Origin: Avichristensenella sp031550535
GTDB taxonomy: Bacteria > Bacillota > Clostridia > Christensenellales > Aristaeellaceae
Length of the DNA: 64,000 nucleotides
Reading direction: 5' to 3'
NCBI GenBank assembly: GCA_031550535.1
Contig: JAVBOM010000004.1
Coordinates: 96,782-160,781 of the forward strand
Position 1 is the stretch's first letter; every line of letters begins with the position of its first letter. The notes under the pieces were generated by a model. That model was not told the DNA's origin. It made no database searches and saw nothing but the letters and a program-made list of their open reading frames with translations. Shown in pieces: positions 24,856 to 32,053 of the stretch. A program made the position numbers and the translations under genes.

Positions 24856-25370
24856 TGCGGCTGTTCATCGGCGTTTCGCCGGACGCGAAAACGCGGGACG
24901 CTCTGGCCGAAACCGCGCGCATGCTGGCGCGCGAGGCGTCCGGTCGCTACACCGATCCGGCGCTGTACCACCTGACGCTCGCCTTCCTTGGAGAGGTATC
25001 TGCGGACAGCGTTCCCTCCGCCCTTGCCGCAATGCGGGATGCCGCTACGGGCGTATCGCCCTTTCGGGTGTCTCTCAGCGCGGTTGGGCGCTTCGGTTCC
25101 GTCCTCTGGCGCGGGGTGCGGGACGACGCGGCGCTGGTATCGCTCGCGAACGCGCTGCGCGCTTCGCTGGATGCCGCCGGATTGCCCTACGACAGAAAGC
25201 CGTTCCGCGCGCACTTCACGCTGGCGCGCGAGGCTTCCTTCCCCGCATCGGCATGGCAGGGCGTCTACCCGGAGGCCGATTTCCCCGTGCGCTCGCTCAT
25301 CCTCTATGAAAGCGCGCGTCCCGGTGGCAAACTTTCGTACCTTCCCCTGGGGGAGGTGCCGCTCGGATGA
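24855..25370 (+). CDS. thpR: RNA 2',3'-cyclic phosphodiesterase (2H family)
   Basis: 171 residues, start overlapping the rpiB stop (TGATG). Two HxTx motifs are seen in the right order: YHLTLAFLGEV at ~38-48 and FRAHFTLAR at ~115-123, with the N-terminal MRLFIGVSPD and C-terminal SLILYESARPGG typical of ThpR/LigT. The enzyme opens 2',3'-cyclic phosphates on RNA ends. It sits between two carbohydrate-related genes, translationally coupled to both, which may be operon economy rather than pathway. Confidence 0.88.
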   Translation: MRLFIGVSPDAKTRDALAETARMLAREASGRYTDPALYHLTLAFLGEVSADSVPSALAAMRDAATGVSPFRVSLSAVGRFGSVLWRGVRDDAALVSLANALRASLDAAGLPYDRKPFRAHFTLAREASFPASAWQGVYPEADFPVRSLILYESARPGGKLSYLPLGEVPLG

Positions 25371-26053
25371 GGGAGTATCTGTGGGAAACGCAACTGCACA
25401 CGGCGGAAACGAGCCGGTGCGCCGTGGACAGCGCCGTGGACATGGTCCGCAGATACCATGATCTGGGATACGCCGGGCTGGTGGTAACCGACCACCTGCT
25501 CAACCACAGTTGCCGGGACTCTCGGCGCGCGCCGTGGGAAAAGCGCGTGGATACGATGCTGAAGGGCTACCAGGCCGCGCTCCAGGCGGGCGAACCGTTG
25601 GGCCTTACCGTGCTGCTGGGCTGGGAGCACACGGACCAAGGCGCGGACTACCTGACATACGGCGTGCCGGAGGAATTCCTGCGAGACCAGCCGAAGGTGA
25701 ACGAGCTGCCCATCGAGGAATATATCCTGCGCGTGCACAGCACGGGCGGGTTCGTCTCGCAGGCGCACCCCTTCCGCGCGGCGTGGTACATGCCGGCGGA
25801 TGTTCCGAAGCGCTGGGATCTGGTCGACGCCATCGAGGTCATAAACGGCAGCCACACGCGGAAAGAGCTCGCGTGGGACGATCAGGCGCTCGCGCTGGCC
25901 GAGGCGCACGATCTGCCGCGGACGGCCGGCTCCGACGCGCACGATCTCGCGGGCGCGGCCACGGCGGCTATGGCGTTTGACACGCCGATTCGCACGGACG
26001 ATGAGTTCATCGCGGCGCTTCGCGCGCGCGAAGGGCGCGCTATGAGAAGGTAA
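25367..26053 (+). CDS. PHP domain phosphoesterase
   Basis: 228 residues, ATGA overlap with thpR. PHP metal ligands are visible: QLHTAETSRCA, VVTDHLLNHS, VLLGWEHTDQG, VSQAHPFRAAWYMP, and AGSDAHDLAG. This is a stand-alone PHP hydrolase, related in motif order to the PHP half of the protein at 21349-22494 (both have QAHPFRA). Probably a phosphatase or phosphodiesterase with two or three bound metal ions; substrate unknown. The stop is followed by a family B repeat remnant. Confidence 0.82.
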   Translation: MREYLWETQLHTAETSRCAVDSAVDMVRRYHDLGYAGLVVTDHLLNHSCRDSRRAPWEKRVDTMLKGYQAALQAGEPLGLTVLLGWEHTDQGADYLTYGVPEEFLRDQPKVNELPIEEYILRVHSTGGFVSQAHPFRAAWYMPADVPKRWDLVDAIEVINGSHTRKELAWDDQALALAEAHDLPRTAGSDAHDLAGAATAAMAFDTPIRTDDEFIAALRAREGRAMRR

Positions 26054-26160
26054 GGTGGGATTTCTGGCGAAAGCCTCTCGGTATTGCCGCGCTGTTCCTT
26101 CGGCGATCGCTCTGTACCTTGGCGCACCTGCGGGTCGCTGTATCCGCCACAACCTTTCCC
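26054..26160 (+). repeat. Dispersed repeat family B, short forward copy with family A remnant
   Basis: Begins with a partial family A arm (GGGATTTCTGGCGAAA) and continues with the family B blocks CTCTCGGTATTG, CGCGCTGTTC, ATCGCTCTGTACC and GGCGCACCTGCGG shared with 3540-3705. No gene in the interval. Confidence 0.6.
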
Positions 26161-26233
26161 CGGATAGAGATGTGTTCCGCTCCCCCCGCATAGACTGGCG
26201 TAAAAAGCCGAGGTGCGGAGGGAGAGGATCTGG

Positions 26234-26509
26234 ATGCGGGATTACATGGAGCTGCGCGTGCTGCAGACGGCTGAGTATATTGTCGAAAAAAAGGCCACGG
26301 TGCGCGAAGCGGCGAAACTGTTCCATGTCAGCAAATCCACGGTGCACAAGGACATGGGCGAACGTTTGCACGAGCTTGACCGCTCGCTTTTCAACGATGT
26401 CAGGGAGGTGCTCGACCAAAACAAGGCGGAACGGCATCTTCGCGGCGGGAACGCGACGCGGGAAAAGTACAAATATGTCGAAAATATTAAAAATTTGTCG
26501 AAAAATTAA
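26234..26509 (+). CDS. spoIIID: Sporulation transcription factor SpoIIID
   Basis: 91 residues from ATG 26234 with a purine-rich GGAGGGAGAGG upstream. Starts MRDYMELRVLQTAEYIVEKKATVREAAKLFHVSKSTVHKDMGERL, a helix-turn-helix of the SpoIIID family, followed by SLFNDVREVLDQNKAERHLRGGNATREKYK, the conserved basic tail. SpoIIID acts in the mother cell after engulfment, switching genes on and off between the sigma-E and sigma-K stages. The mbl gene follows, the same order as in Bacillus. Confidence 0.96.
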   Translation: MRDYMELRVLQTAEYIVEKKATVREAAKLFHVSKSTVHKDMGERLHELDRSLFNDVREVLDQNKAERHLRGGNATREKYKYVENIKNLSKN

Positions 26510-26531
26510 AATTGTGTTAAGGAAGGAATTT

Positions 26532-26562
26532 ATTGTTAATGCTAGAATGTAACAATTAACAA
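26532..26562. promoter_or_regulatory. Inverted repeat between spoIIID and mbl
   Basis: TTGTTAAT (26533-26540) and ATTAACAA (26555-26562) form perfect 8-bp arms 14 bp apart, 36 bp before mbl. AT-rich in an otherwise GC-rich region. It could be an operator or part of a promoter for mbl; no matched -35/-10 pair was convincing. Confidence 0.4.
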
Positions 26563-26597
26563 CCCACCCTCGTTATATACCAGAGAGGAGGCATTCC

Positions 26598-27635
26598 ATG
26601 TTTGGGCGAGAGGATATAGGAATTGACCTTGGCACCGCTTCGGTCCTCGTCTGTATTAAGGGCCGTGGCGTCGTGCTGCGCGAGCCCGCCATGGTTGCCG
26701 TCGACCGCAACACGCGCAATATCCTTGCCGTGGGCGAGGAGGCGCGGCGTATGCATGGGCGTACGCCGAACAACGTGGTGACCATCCGTCCGCTGAAGGA
26801 CGGCGTGATCGAGGACTTTGACATCGCGGAGCGAATGCTCCGGTATTTCATCCATAAGGTCATTGGCCGCCGGATGTTTTTCCGGCCGCGCGCCATTGTC
26901 TGCGTGCCCAGCGGCGTGACGGACGTGGAAAAGCGCTCCGTCATCGACGCGATGCTGGACGCGGGCGCGCGCCGCACGCAGCTCATGGATTCGGCGGTCG
27001 CGGCGGCGCTTGGCTCGGGTCTGGACGTGATGGGCCCCTACGGCAACCTGATCGTCGACATCGGCGGCGGTGTGACGGATATTTCCGTCGTCTCGCTGGA
27101 GCGCGCGGTCGTGCGAAGCACGGTCAAGACCGGCGGCGATCAGTTTGACGAGACGATCATCCGCTATTTGCGCCGCAAGCACAACCTGATGATCGGCGAG
27201 CGCACGGCGGAGGAACTGAAGCTGACGATCGGCTCCGCGATACGGCGGACTGAAAAGCTGTACATGGACGTGACCGGCCGGAACCTGGTCAGCGGCCTGC
27301 CCCGAACGCTGCGCGTGCACTCGGACGAGATTTTCGAGGCGCTGGAGGACCCCATCTCCGCGCTGGTGGAGCACGTGCACGCCGTGCTTGAGCGCACGCC
27401 GCCGGAATTGGCGGCCGACATTTTCGACCAGGGCATCATGCTGACCGGCGCGGGCGCACAGCTCTTTGGGCTGACCGATTCGCTGTCCCGGCAGCTCAAG
27501 GTGGACTGCCGCCTTGCCGAGGACCCGCAGGCAAGCGTCGTGCTGGGTACGGCGCGCGCCATGGAGGACGAGCGCAGCTACGGCAAGGCGATGTTTGACA
27601 TCGCGCGGCCTTCGAAGGGGTATATGAGCGCGTAA
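26598..27635 (+). CDS. mbl: MreB-like actin homologue (Mbl)
   Basis: 345 residues, AGAGAGGAGG upstream. Actin-fold signatures: IGIDLGTASVLVCIKGRGVVLREPAMVAVD (phosphate 1), IRPLKDGVIEDFDIAERML, CVPSGVTDVEKRSVIDAM, NLIVDIGGGVTDISVVSL (phosphate 2), TAEELKLTIGSA and IMLTGAGAQLFGL (adenosine motif). Mbl polymerises under the membrane and guides elongation-type wall synthesis. Placement after spoIIID supports Mbl rather than MreB proper. Confidence 0.93.
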   Translation: MFGREDIGIDLGTASVLVCIKGRGVVLREPAMVAVDRNTRNILAVGEEARRMHGRTPNNVVTIRPLKDGVIEDFDIAERMLRYFIHKVIGRRMFFRPRAIVCVPSGVTDVEKRSVIDAMLDAGARRTQLMDSAVAAALGSGLDVMGPYGNLIVDIGGGVTDISVVSLERAVVRSTVKTGGDQFDETIIRYLRRKHNLMIGERTAEELKLTIGSAIRRTEKLYMDVTGRNLVSGLPRTLRVHSDEIFEALEDPISALVEHVHAVLERTPPELAADIFDQGIMLTGAGAQLFGLTDSLSRQLKVDCRLAEDPQASVVLGTARAMEDERSYGKAMFDIARPSKGYMSA

Positions 27636-27640
27636 TGCAT

Positions 27641-27838
27641 CGTCAAAAACTGCGGTTTTTGACGAGTTGGGAGGACAGTGCCTGAAACGCTGCGGCGTTT
27701 CCGGGTGGCCCTGAGCAAACGTACAGATTCCGCCACCAGTCTGCGGACTGGTTCTGGAATCTGCGGCGGCCCGACGTACACGCCGCCGTGCCTGATTATA
27801 CTTGGAGGGTCTCACGCCCCTCCAAACCTCCCAGGTTT
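27641..27838 (+). ncRNA. Stack of stable hairpins downstream of mbl, candidate structured RNA
   Basis: Six hairpins follow one another: 27641-27664 (10-bp stem CGTCAAAAAC, loop TGCG); 27684-27701 (GAAACGC, loop TGCG); 27724-27763 (8-bp CAGATTCC outer stem, 3x3 internal loop, 7-bp ACCAGTC inner stem, loop TGCG); 27764-27788 (CGGCGGC/GCCGCCG); 27802-27825 (TTGGAGGG/CCCTCCAA); 27824-27838 (AAACCT/AGGTTT). Three share the UNCG-type tetraloop UGCG closed by C-G. No reading frame is supported. It may be the structured 3' UTR of mbl or a separate RNA. I matched it to no known RNA family. Confidence 0.5.
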
Positions 27839-27853
27839 ATTGCTTGCTTTGCA

Positions 27854-27890
27854 AACAGCGCGGACGCTTCGGTGCGTCCGCGCTGTTTTG
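27854..27890. terminator. Bidirectional terminator between mbl and the kinase-like gene
   Basis: 14-bp perfect stem AACAGCGCGGACGC / GCGTCCGCGCTGTT with a 6-nt loop. The T-run is TTTTG on the plus side and TTTGC on the minus side, so it could end transcription in both directions. Confidence 0.75.
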
Positions 27891-27895
27891 GTCCA

Positions 27896-28819
27896 TTACC
27901 TCGCCTGCGCGCGCTTCTCCTCCCATCGCCTCAGCCAGTTCCATTGGTTATCCAAAAAAGAGACCGGGGTTCTGCCGAATCCATAGACATCATAGATTTG
28001 CGCCTGAAGCTGAAAATGGCGGATCGCGATGAAGTCATACACCGCGAGGCGTTCCGCGTCCGTGATCGCGCGAGCGGCGGTGTACCCGGTCAGAAAGCGT
28101 TCCAGGAAGCGCGTCACGCGGTCGAAGCCGTCCGGCTGCAACCGGAAATAGTCGGTTCTGTCGCAGATGACCGCCAGATCAAACGCGGGAAACGCCAGCC
28201 CGGCCAGATCGAAGTCCAGGACGTAGCACGTTTTCGACGGCGTCCGTAGCAGGTTCCCCGTGTGCAGGTCCCCGTGGCAAAAGCCGCGCGGCAGGTTCTC
28301 CACCCGCGACCAGAGCCGCGCGCCATACTCCGCGAACCGCGCGGCTTTTTCGGCTGGGTAGCCTATTTGCGGGAGCTTATTCAGAAAGTGTTCGATGAAG
28401 TAAGGCCGCTCCAGCGGAAGCAGCCCACCCGGATAGTTCTCCATCAGGTTGTGCATGATGCCGGTCTGCTTGCCGAAGCGCGCGGCGTCCAGCGTGTCCT
28501 CCGGGTCCACCCCGTCGATCCACTCGAACAGCGCGAGCAGTTGCGCTTCGCCGTCGCGCTGAACGACCGCACAAGGCTGGCCACCGGACGCGGAAATCAT
28601 CGCGGGGACCGGAAAGCCGCGGCTATGCAGATAGCGCATGATCTCCGCGGACTGCTTGCCGCGCTCGTACAGCACGGAGCGGTACTGCTTCAGGACATAG
28701 CGCCGGTCGCCACACGCGACTTCCCACGTCATAGACGGCCCCTCCCGCAGCAGCTCCATGTGGTCCGGGGTGGTGCCATAGCCTGCCTTGAACGCGGACT
28801 CTGCCGATTCTTTTTGCAT
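27896..28819 (-). CDS. Phosphotransferase (APH/CotS-like kinase) family protein
   Basis: About 307 residues from ATG 28819; a GTG at 28828 is an alternative that overlaps the previous gene. Kinase-fold motifs: YVLKQYRS (ATP-binding Lys), GFCHGDLHTGNLLRT (catalytic loop HGD-xx-N) and CYVLDFDLAGLAFPAFDLAV (metal-binding Asp). The closest known groups are aminoglycoside phosphotransferases and the CotS/YtaA spore-coat kinases; in a spore-former a coat-associated role is plausible but not shown. Its C-terminal QWNWLRRWEEKR is rich in Trp. Confidence 0.75.
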   Translation of the reverse strand: MQKESAESAFKAGYGTTPDHMELLREGPSMTWEVACGDRRYVLKQYRSVLYERGKQSAEIMRYLHSRGFPVPAMISASGGQPCAVVQRDGEAQLLALFEWIDGVDPEDTLDAARFGKQTGIMHNLMENYPGGLLPLERPYFIEHFLNKLPQIGYPAEKAARFAEYGARLWSRVENLPRGFCHGDLHTGNLLRTPSKTCYVLDFDLAGLAFPAFDLAVICDRTDYFRLQPDGFDRVTRFLERFLTGYTAARAITDAERLAVYDFIAIRHFQLQAQIYDVYGFGRTPVSFLDNQWNWLRRWEEKRAQAR

Positions 28820-28824
28820 ACTCT

Positions 28825-29556
28825 TCACCGATGGCGGCGTTGATTTGTAAAATCAGGCGCCATAGACGGATTCCGCGCGGAATCCTTCCCTCTTTTCGGC
28901 ATTTCAATGCCTTCCAGCGCCTTGTTCAGGAAGTCATTCAGCGGGCGCATGCGGCCGCATGCCCGCGCGACCTCCGGGATCAGCAGATCCGGCCGGAGCA
29001 CCAGCGCGTCGGACAGCGGGTATTCCGCGTACCAGTTTTTGTGCTTCAGATACGCGGCTTCCGGGTGATCCGGATCATAGCCCGCCGGCACCCGTTTGAG
29101 CGCGTCACCGTGCACCGGCAGCCCCATTTCCGCGCGCATGCGGCCAAACGCTGCCCCGTCCGCCGCGATGGCGTCGCGCACGCGCTTGACCGATTCCGGG
29201 AAATCCGCGAACAGCCCGCCGCCGAGGAACGACCGGTCGCCGGCCCGCAGGCTGATGAAGTACCCGCAGGGGATCGGCATCTTGCCCGTCGCGCCGATGT
29301 GCGCGCGGAACGCGGGCGAGTACGGGGACTTGTCTTTGCTGAACCGGGTGTCCCGCATCAGTCGGAAGCAAAGCTCCTTGGCCGGCCGGTCGCAGACAAT
29401 CGGGTCGATCGCGCGCACCGCGGGCAGCAGCGCCCCGACCAGCGCCTCGAACTCAGCTTTCGCCTCCCGGTACCAGGCGTCGTTTGCGTGGAACCAATCG
29501 CGGGTATTGTTGAACTCCAGCGCGGACAGAAACGTCAGCATTCTTTCCATGTTCAT
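28825..29556 (-). CDS. DUF2461 family protein with a repeat-derived C-terminal tail
   Basis: 243 residues. Residues ~1-215 match the DUF2461/TIGR02453 family (FLSALEFNNTRDWFHANDAWY, RLMRDTRFSKDKSPYSPAFRAHIG, GYFISLRAGDRSFLGGGLFADFPE, KHKNWYAEYPLSDAL), whose function is unknown. The last ~22 residues (KRGKDSARNPSMAPDF..) are simply the translation of a family A repeat at 28831-28885 and are unlikely to be ancestral. The stop is at the far edge of the element. Confidence 0.85.
   Translation of the reverse strand: MNMERMLTFLSALEFNNTRDWFHANDAWYREAKAEFEALVGALLPAVRAIDPIVCDRPAKELCFRLMRDTRFSKDKSPYSPAFRAHIGATGKMPIPCGYFISLRAGDRSFLGGGLFADFPESVKRVRDAIAADGAAFGRMRAEMGLPVHGDALKRVPAGYDPDHPEAAYLKHKNWYAEYPLSDALVLRPDLLIPEVARACGRMRPLNDFLNKALEGIEMPKRGKDSARNPSMAPDFTNQRRHR
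28831..28885 (-). repeat. Family A double-hairpin element inside a coding end
   Basis: Reverse orientation: GGCGGCG, hairpin GATTT/AAATC, AGGCGCCAT, then hairpin GGATTCCG/CGGAATCC. It overlaps the last 18 codons of the DUF2461 gene. Confidence 0.8.
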
Positions 29557-29580
29557 CCTTTGTATTCCTCCTCCATTGGT

Positions 29581-29673
29581 GACGGGGCTAATTTTTAGAT
29601 CAGCGCCATGAGGGGATTTCGCAAGAAATCCTTGCCTCGACTACGGCACGGATTCGAAGAATCGGGCGCCATA
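29581..29673 (-). repeat. Family A elements, one complete and one half copy
   Basis: 29581-29632 carries a degraded second hairpin (AATTTTTAGATC), CAGCGCCAT and a perfect GGATTTC-GCAA-GAAATCC hairpin. 29642-29673 holds only the GATTC/GAATC hairpin with GGGCGCCATA. They adjoin a family B block. Confidence 0.7.
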
Positions 29674-29675
29674 CG

Positions 29676-29925
29676 GGGCACCGGAGGGAAGCACGCCCAG
29701 TGGGCGATGAAACGACCCGAAGGTGCGGCCCGGCACAAAACCGGAGCCGAGCGCGCCCTGTGGGCGATGAAGCGAGGTGAAGGTTCGTCCTGGTACAGAG
29801 CAATGGGCGCGAAGGAGGCCAGTGCGACAATACCAGGGTGCGCGATCGACCGAAGGGCGAGCGCGACAATGCCGGGGCGGGAACAGCGCGACAGCACCGA
29901 GGAGCTACCGCCAGAAATCTCCACC
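29676..29925 (-). repeat. Dispersed repeat family B, longest copy
   Basis: 250 bp of GC-rich mosaic with internal repeats: GGGCGATGAA occurs twice (29702, 29762), GCGACAAT occurs twice, and blocks GAGCCGAGCGCGCC, GCGAGGT, ACAGAGCAATGGGCGCGAA and GGCCAG are shared with 50470-50560 and, reversed, with 3540-3705. Together with the family A copies it fills the 376-bp gap between the DUF2461 and rsmF-like genes; no gene is seen. Confidence 0.65.
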
Positions 29926-29932
29926 TTTATCT

Positions 29933-31249
29933 TCAGTGTATGGCTTGCCGAAGCCCCTTCGGCAGATGGTTTTTCAGCATGCCGTCCGCGCATTTCGCCC
30001 ACCCCAGGCTCAGACCGCGATATGACACGAGGGTCCACCCCTTGTCACTCCCTGCCGCGTCCATCGTCTCCCCGCGCAGATAGCGCGCCGTGTCCGCGCC
30101 GTCCGCATCGTACACGCGCGGGAACACCGGCGGGCATAGCGCCATCGCCAGCGCGTGGTCCGGCACGAACGCCTTGCCCCGCCATTCGCCGAGCGAAAGA
30201 CCCGTCCGCAGCGCGCGGATGCCGTCCAGCGGCGGCGCTTGCGCCGGAAACGCCCAGCAGCGGTCCCCTACCCTGCGCAAAATGCCGGACAAAGCAATTT
30301 CCCCGGCCTCCGGCCACAGCGTGGCAAGCGAAAACCCTTCATCCGGCGCTTCTGCGGCCCGGTCGTCCACCCTCCCTTTTCGCATCCGCGCGACAAAGTG
30401 CCCCTCCCCGCGCAGCCGGTGCGGCCACAGGCGCAGACAACCATCCCGCGATTCACCCACGCCCGCGAGCGCAAAGTCCTCCGCCGCGAAATCCGGGTGC
30501 GCCGCCAGAAACGACGCGACAACGCCTTCGTTCTCGATCGCATTGAACGTGCAGGTCGAATACACGAGCACACCGCCATCGCGCAGCAGCTCGGCCGCCG
30601 CGTCCAGAATCTGCCGTTGCCGCGCGGCGCACCCGCCTGGGCTTTTCTCGTTCCACTCGCGGCGGCTCTCCGGTTCCCGGCGGAACATCCCCTCCCCCGA
30701 GCACGGCGCGTCCACCAGCACACGGTCAAACCAGCCGGGCCACGCGCGCGCCAGCCTGTCCGGCGCTCCGTTCGTCACAATGGCGTTCATAGCGCCCATG
30801 CGCTCCATGTTCTGCGATAGAATTTTCGCCCGCCCTGACACAATTTCATTCGCCACGAGCACGCCTTCCCCCCGCAGCATGGCAGCGATCTGTGTGCTTT
30901 TCCCGCCCGGCGCGGCGCACAGGTCCAGCACCCGCTGGCCGGGCCGTACCCCCAGCGCCTCAGCGGCGGCCATCGCGCTCGGCTCTTGGAGGTAGTATGC
31001 GCCCGCCGCGTGCAGCGGGTGCGCGCCCGCGCGGGAATCCGCGTCCAGGTAGTGCGCGCCGTTGCTCCACGGCACGGGCGGATACGCGTCGGGCAGCGCG
31101 TCATTCACCGTATCAAGCAGCACAGAGGGCCGCAGGCGCAGTCCGCGCGCGGGGACCCCACTGTCCAAAACCCGAAGCAGCGCCTCCCGCTCGTCCGGGG
31201 GAAGCGCCGTCAGGGATATCCGTTCAAATGCGTCCGGCAGTTCTAGCAT
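29933..31249 (-). CDS. 16S rRNA m5C methyltransferase, RsmF/NOL1-NOP2-Sun family
   Basis: 438 residues from ATG 31249; an upstream in-frame start at 31285 would overlap the promoter. Conserved NSUN motifs: PSAMAAAEALGVRPGQRVLDLCAAPGGKST (SAM binding), DAPCSGEGMFRR and VYSTCTFNAIENEGVV (the two catalytic cysteines). The last ~110 residues resemble the PUA-like C-terminal domain of RsmF. It makes 5-methylcytosine in rRNA. The predicted -10 box ends six bases before the ATG, so the mRNA is probably leaderless; no SD is visible. Confidence 0.88.
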   Translation of the reverse strand: MLELPDAFERISLTALPPDEREALLRVLDSGVPARGLRLRPSVLLDTVNDALPDAYPPVPWSNGAHYLDADSRAGAHPLHAAGAYYLQEPSAMAAAEALGVRPGQRVLDLCAAPGGKSTQIAAMLRGEGVLVANEIVSGRAKILSQNMERMGAMNAIVTNGAPDRLARAWPGWFDRVLVDAPCSGEGMFRREPESRREWNEKSPGGCAARQRQILDAAAELLRDGGVLVYSTCTFNAIENEGVVASFLAAHPDFAAEDFALAGVGESRDGCLRLWPHRLRGEGHFVARMRKGRVDDRAAEAPDEGFSLATLWPEAGEIALSGILRRVGDRCWAFPAQAPPLDGIRALRTGLSLGEWRGKAFVPDHALAMALCPPVFPRVYDADGADTARYLRGETMDAAGSDKGWTLVSYRGLSLGWAKCADGMLKNHLPKGLRQAIH

Positions 31250-31255
31250 GGGGGT

Positions 31256-31285
31256 ATTATACCAATGAGCGGGCTGAATTGGCAA
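31256..31285 (-). promoter_or_regulatory. Promoter for a leaderless rsmF-like mRNA
   Basis: On the minus strand: TTGCCA (31285-31280), 18-bp spacer, TATAAT (31261-31256), then six bases and the ATG at 31249. Initiation 7 bp after the -10 box would fall on the A of the start codon. Confidence 0.6.
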
Positions 31286-31294
31286 TCGATATTG

Positions 31295-31873
31295 TTACCG
31301 CCCCTCCCATGCCTGCAGAAACGGATACGCGTCAATCGCCACATTGTCCACGTACAGCCCAAAGTGCAGATGCGGCACCATCTGGTCGTCCGTGCCCTCC
31401 GGGCCGTAGCCCGTGCTGCCGACGTAACCGAGCACCTGCCCGGCGGATACCTCGTCGCCAATCTCCACATCCGCGTATGCGGACATATGCGCATAATAAT
31501 GATACACACCGAACGCGTCCATCACGCCGATGCGCCAGCCGCCAAGCGTCAGCCAGCCCTTGTTCGTCACCACACCGTTGCACACGCTGCGCACCGGCGT
31601 TCCCTTGTCCACAATGATGTCGATGCCTTCATGGGAGCGGTCGCCGCCAAAGGTCCGGGGGTCGCCGTAGCCTTCTTCATAGGTATAACCCGCGTCGCTC
31701 GGCAGCGGAAAAACCCGCGTCGGGTCCGTCATCTGGCGCCCGAGGGTTGTCATCTGCACGCCTGGGTCTGCCGCTTGCGGTTCAGTGCTGGTCATCAGCG
31801 GCTCAGGGCCCGCCGCCTGCGCAGTCACACCGCACATCAAAATCATCATGAAACATAACAGTATTTTTTTCAT
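31295..31873 (-). CDS. Secreted M23 family peptidase (LytM-type)
   Basis: 192 residues with a cleavable signal peptide (MKKILLCFMMILMCGVTAQAAG). A short spacer (~22-60) precedes the M23 domain: RSHEGIDIIVDKGTPVRSVCNGVV (first zinc His and Asp), YYAHMSAYADVEIGDEVSAGQVLGYVGSTG and VPHLHFGLY (HxH pair). The family cuts peptide cross-links in the cell wall. No SPOR, LysM or SH3 binding domain is present. The gene diverges from the M42 operon. Confidence 0.88.
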   Translation of the reverse strand: MKKILLCFMMILMCGVTAQAAGPEPLMTSTEPQAADPGVQMTTLGRQMTDPTRVFPLPSDAGYTYEEGYGDPRTFGGDRSHEGIDIIVDKGTPVRSVCNGVVTNKGWLTLGGWRIGVMDAFGVYHYYAHMSAYADVEIGDEVSAGQVLGYVGSTGYGPEGTDDQMVPHLHFGLYVDNVAIDAYPFLQAWEGR

Positions 31874-31918
31874 CTATATACCTCCAACACAGAAACGACG
31901 GCGCTGTGTGCAGTTTTG

Positions 31919-31947
31919 TTGACGTGTAATTTCTGCCATGCTATACT
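31919..31947 (+). promoter_or_regulatory. Sigma-A promoter of the M42 aminopeptidase operon
   Basis: TTGACG at 31919-31924, 17-bp spacer, TATACT at 31942-31947. A family A element lies between it and the first gene. Confidence 0.75.
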
Positions 31948-31968
31948 GCCAGTAGCTTTGCTGTCATT

Positions 31969-32023
31969 GGCGGCGGCGCGGATTTGAAAAAATCAACGCC
32001 ATAATGGGATTCCGCGAGGAACC
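31969..32023 (-). repeat. Family A double-hairpin element in the M42 operon leader
   Basis: GGCGGCGGCG, hairpin GATTTGA/TCAA-type, AACGCCATAAT, then GGGATTCCGC/AGGAACC. It falls inside the predicted 5' leader. Confidence 0.7.
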
Positions 32024-32053
32024 TCTACCTTACCATTACAAGGAGGGATATGT

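Noticed and set aside
29676..30546. Plus-strand frames rich in Pro, Ser and Arg over the repeats and rsmF-like gene
   Set aside because: Compositional shadows; the minus-strand gene has NSUN motifs and the repeat region has no coding signal.
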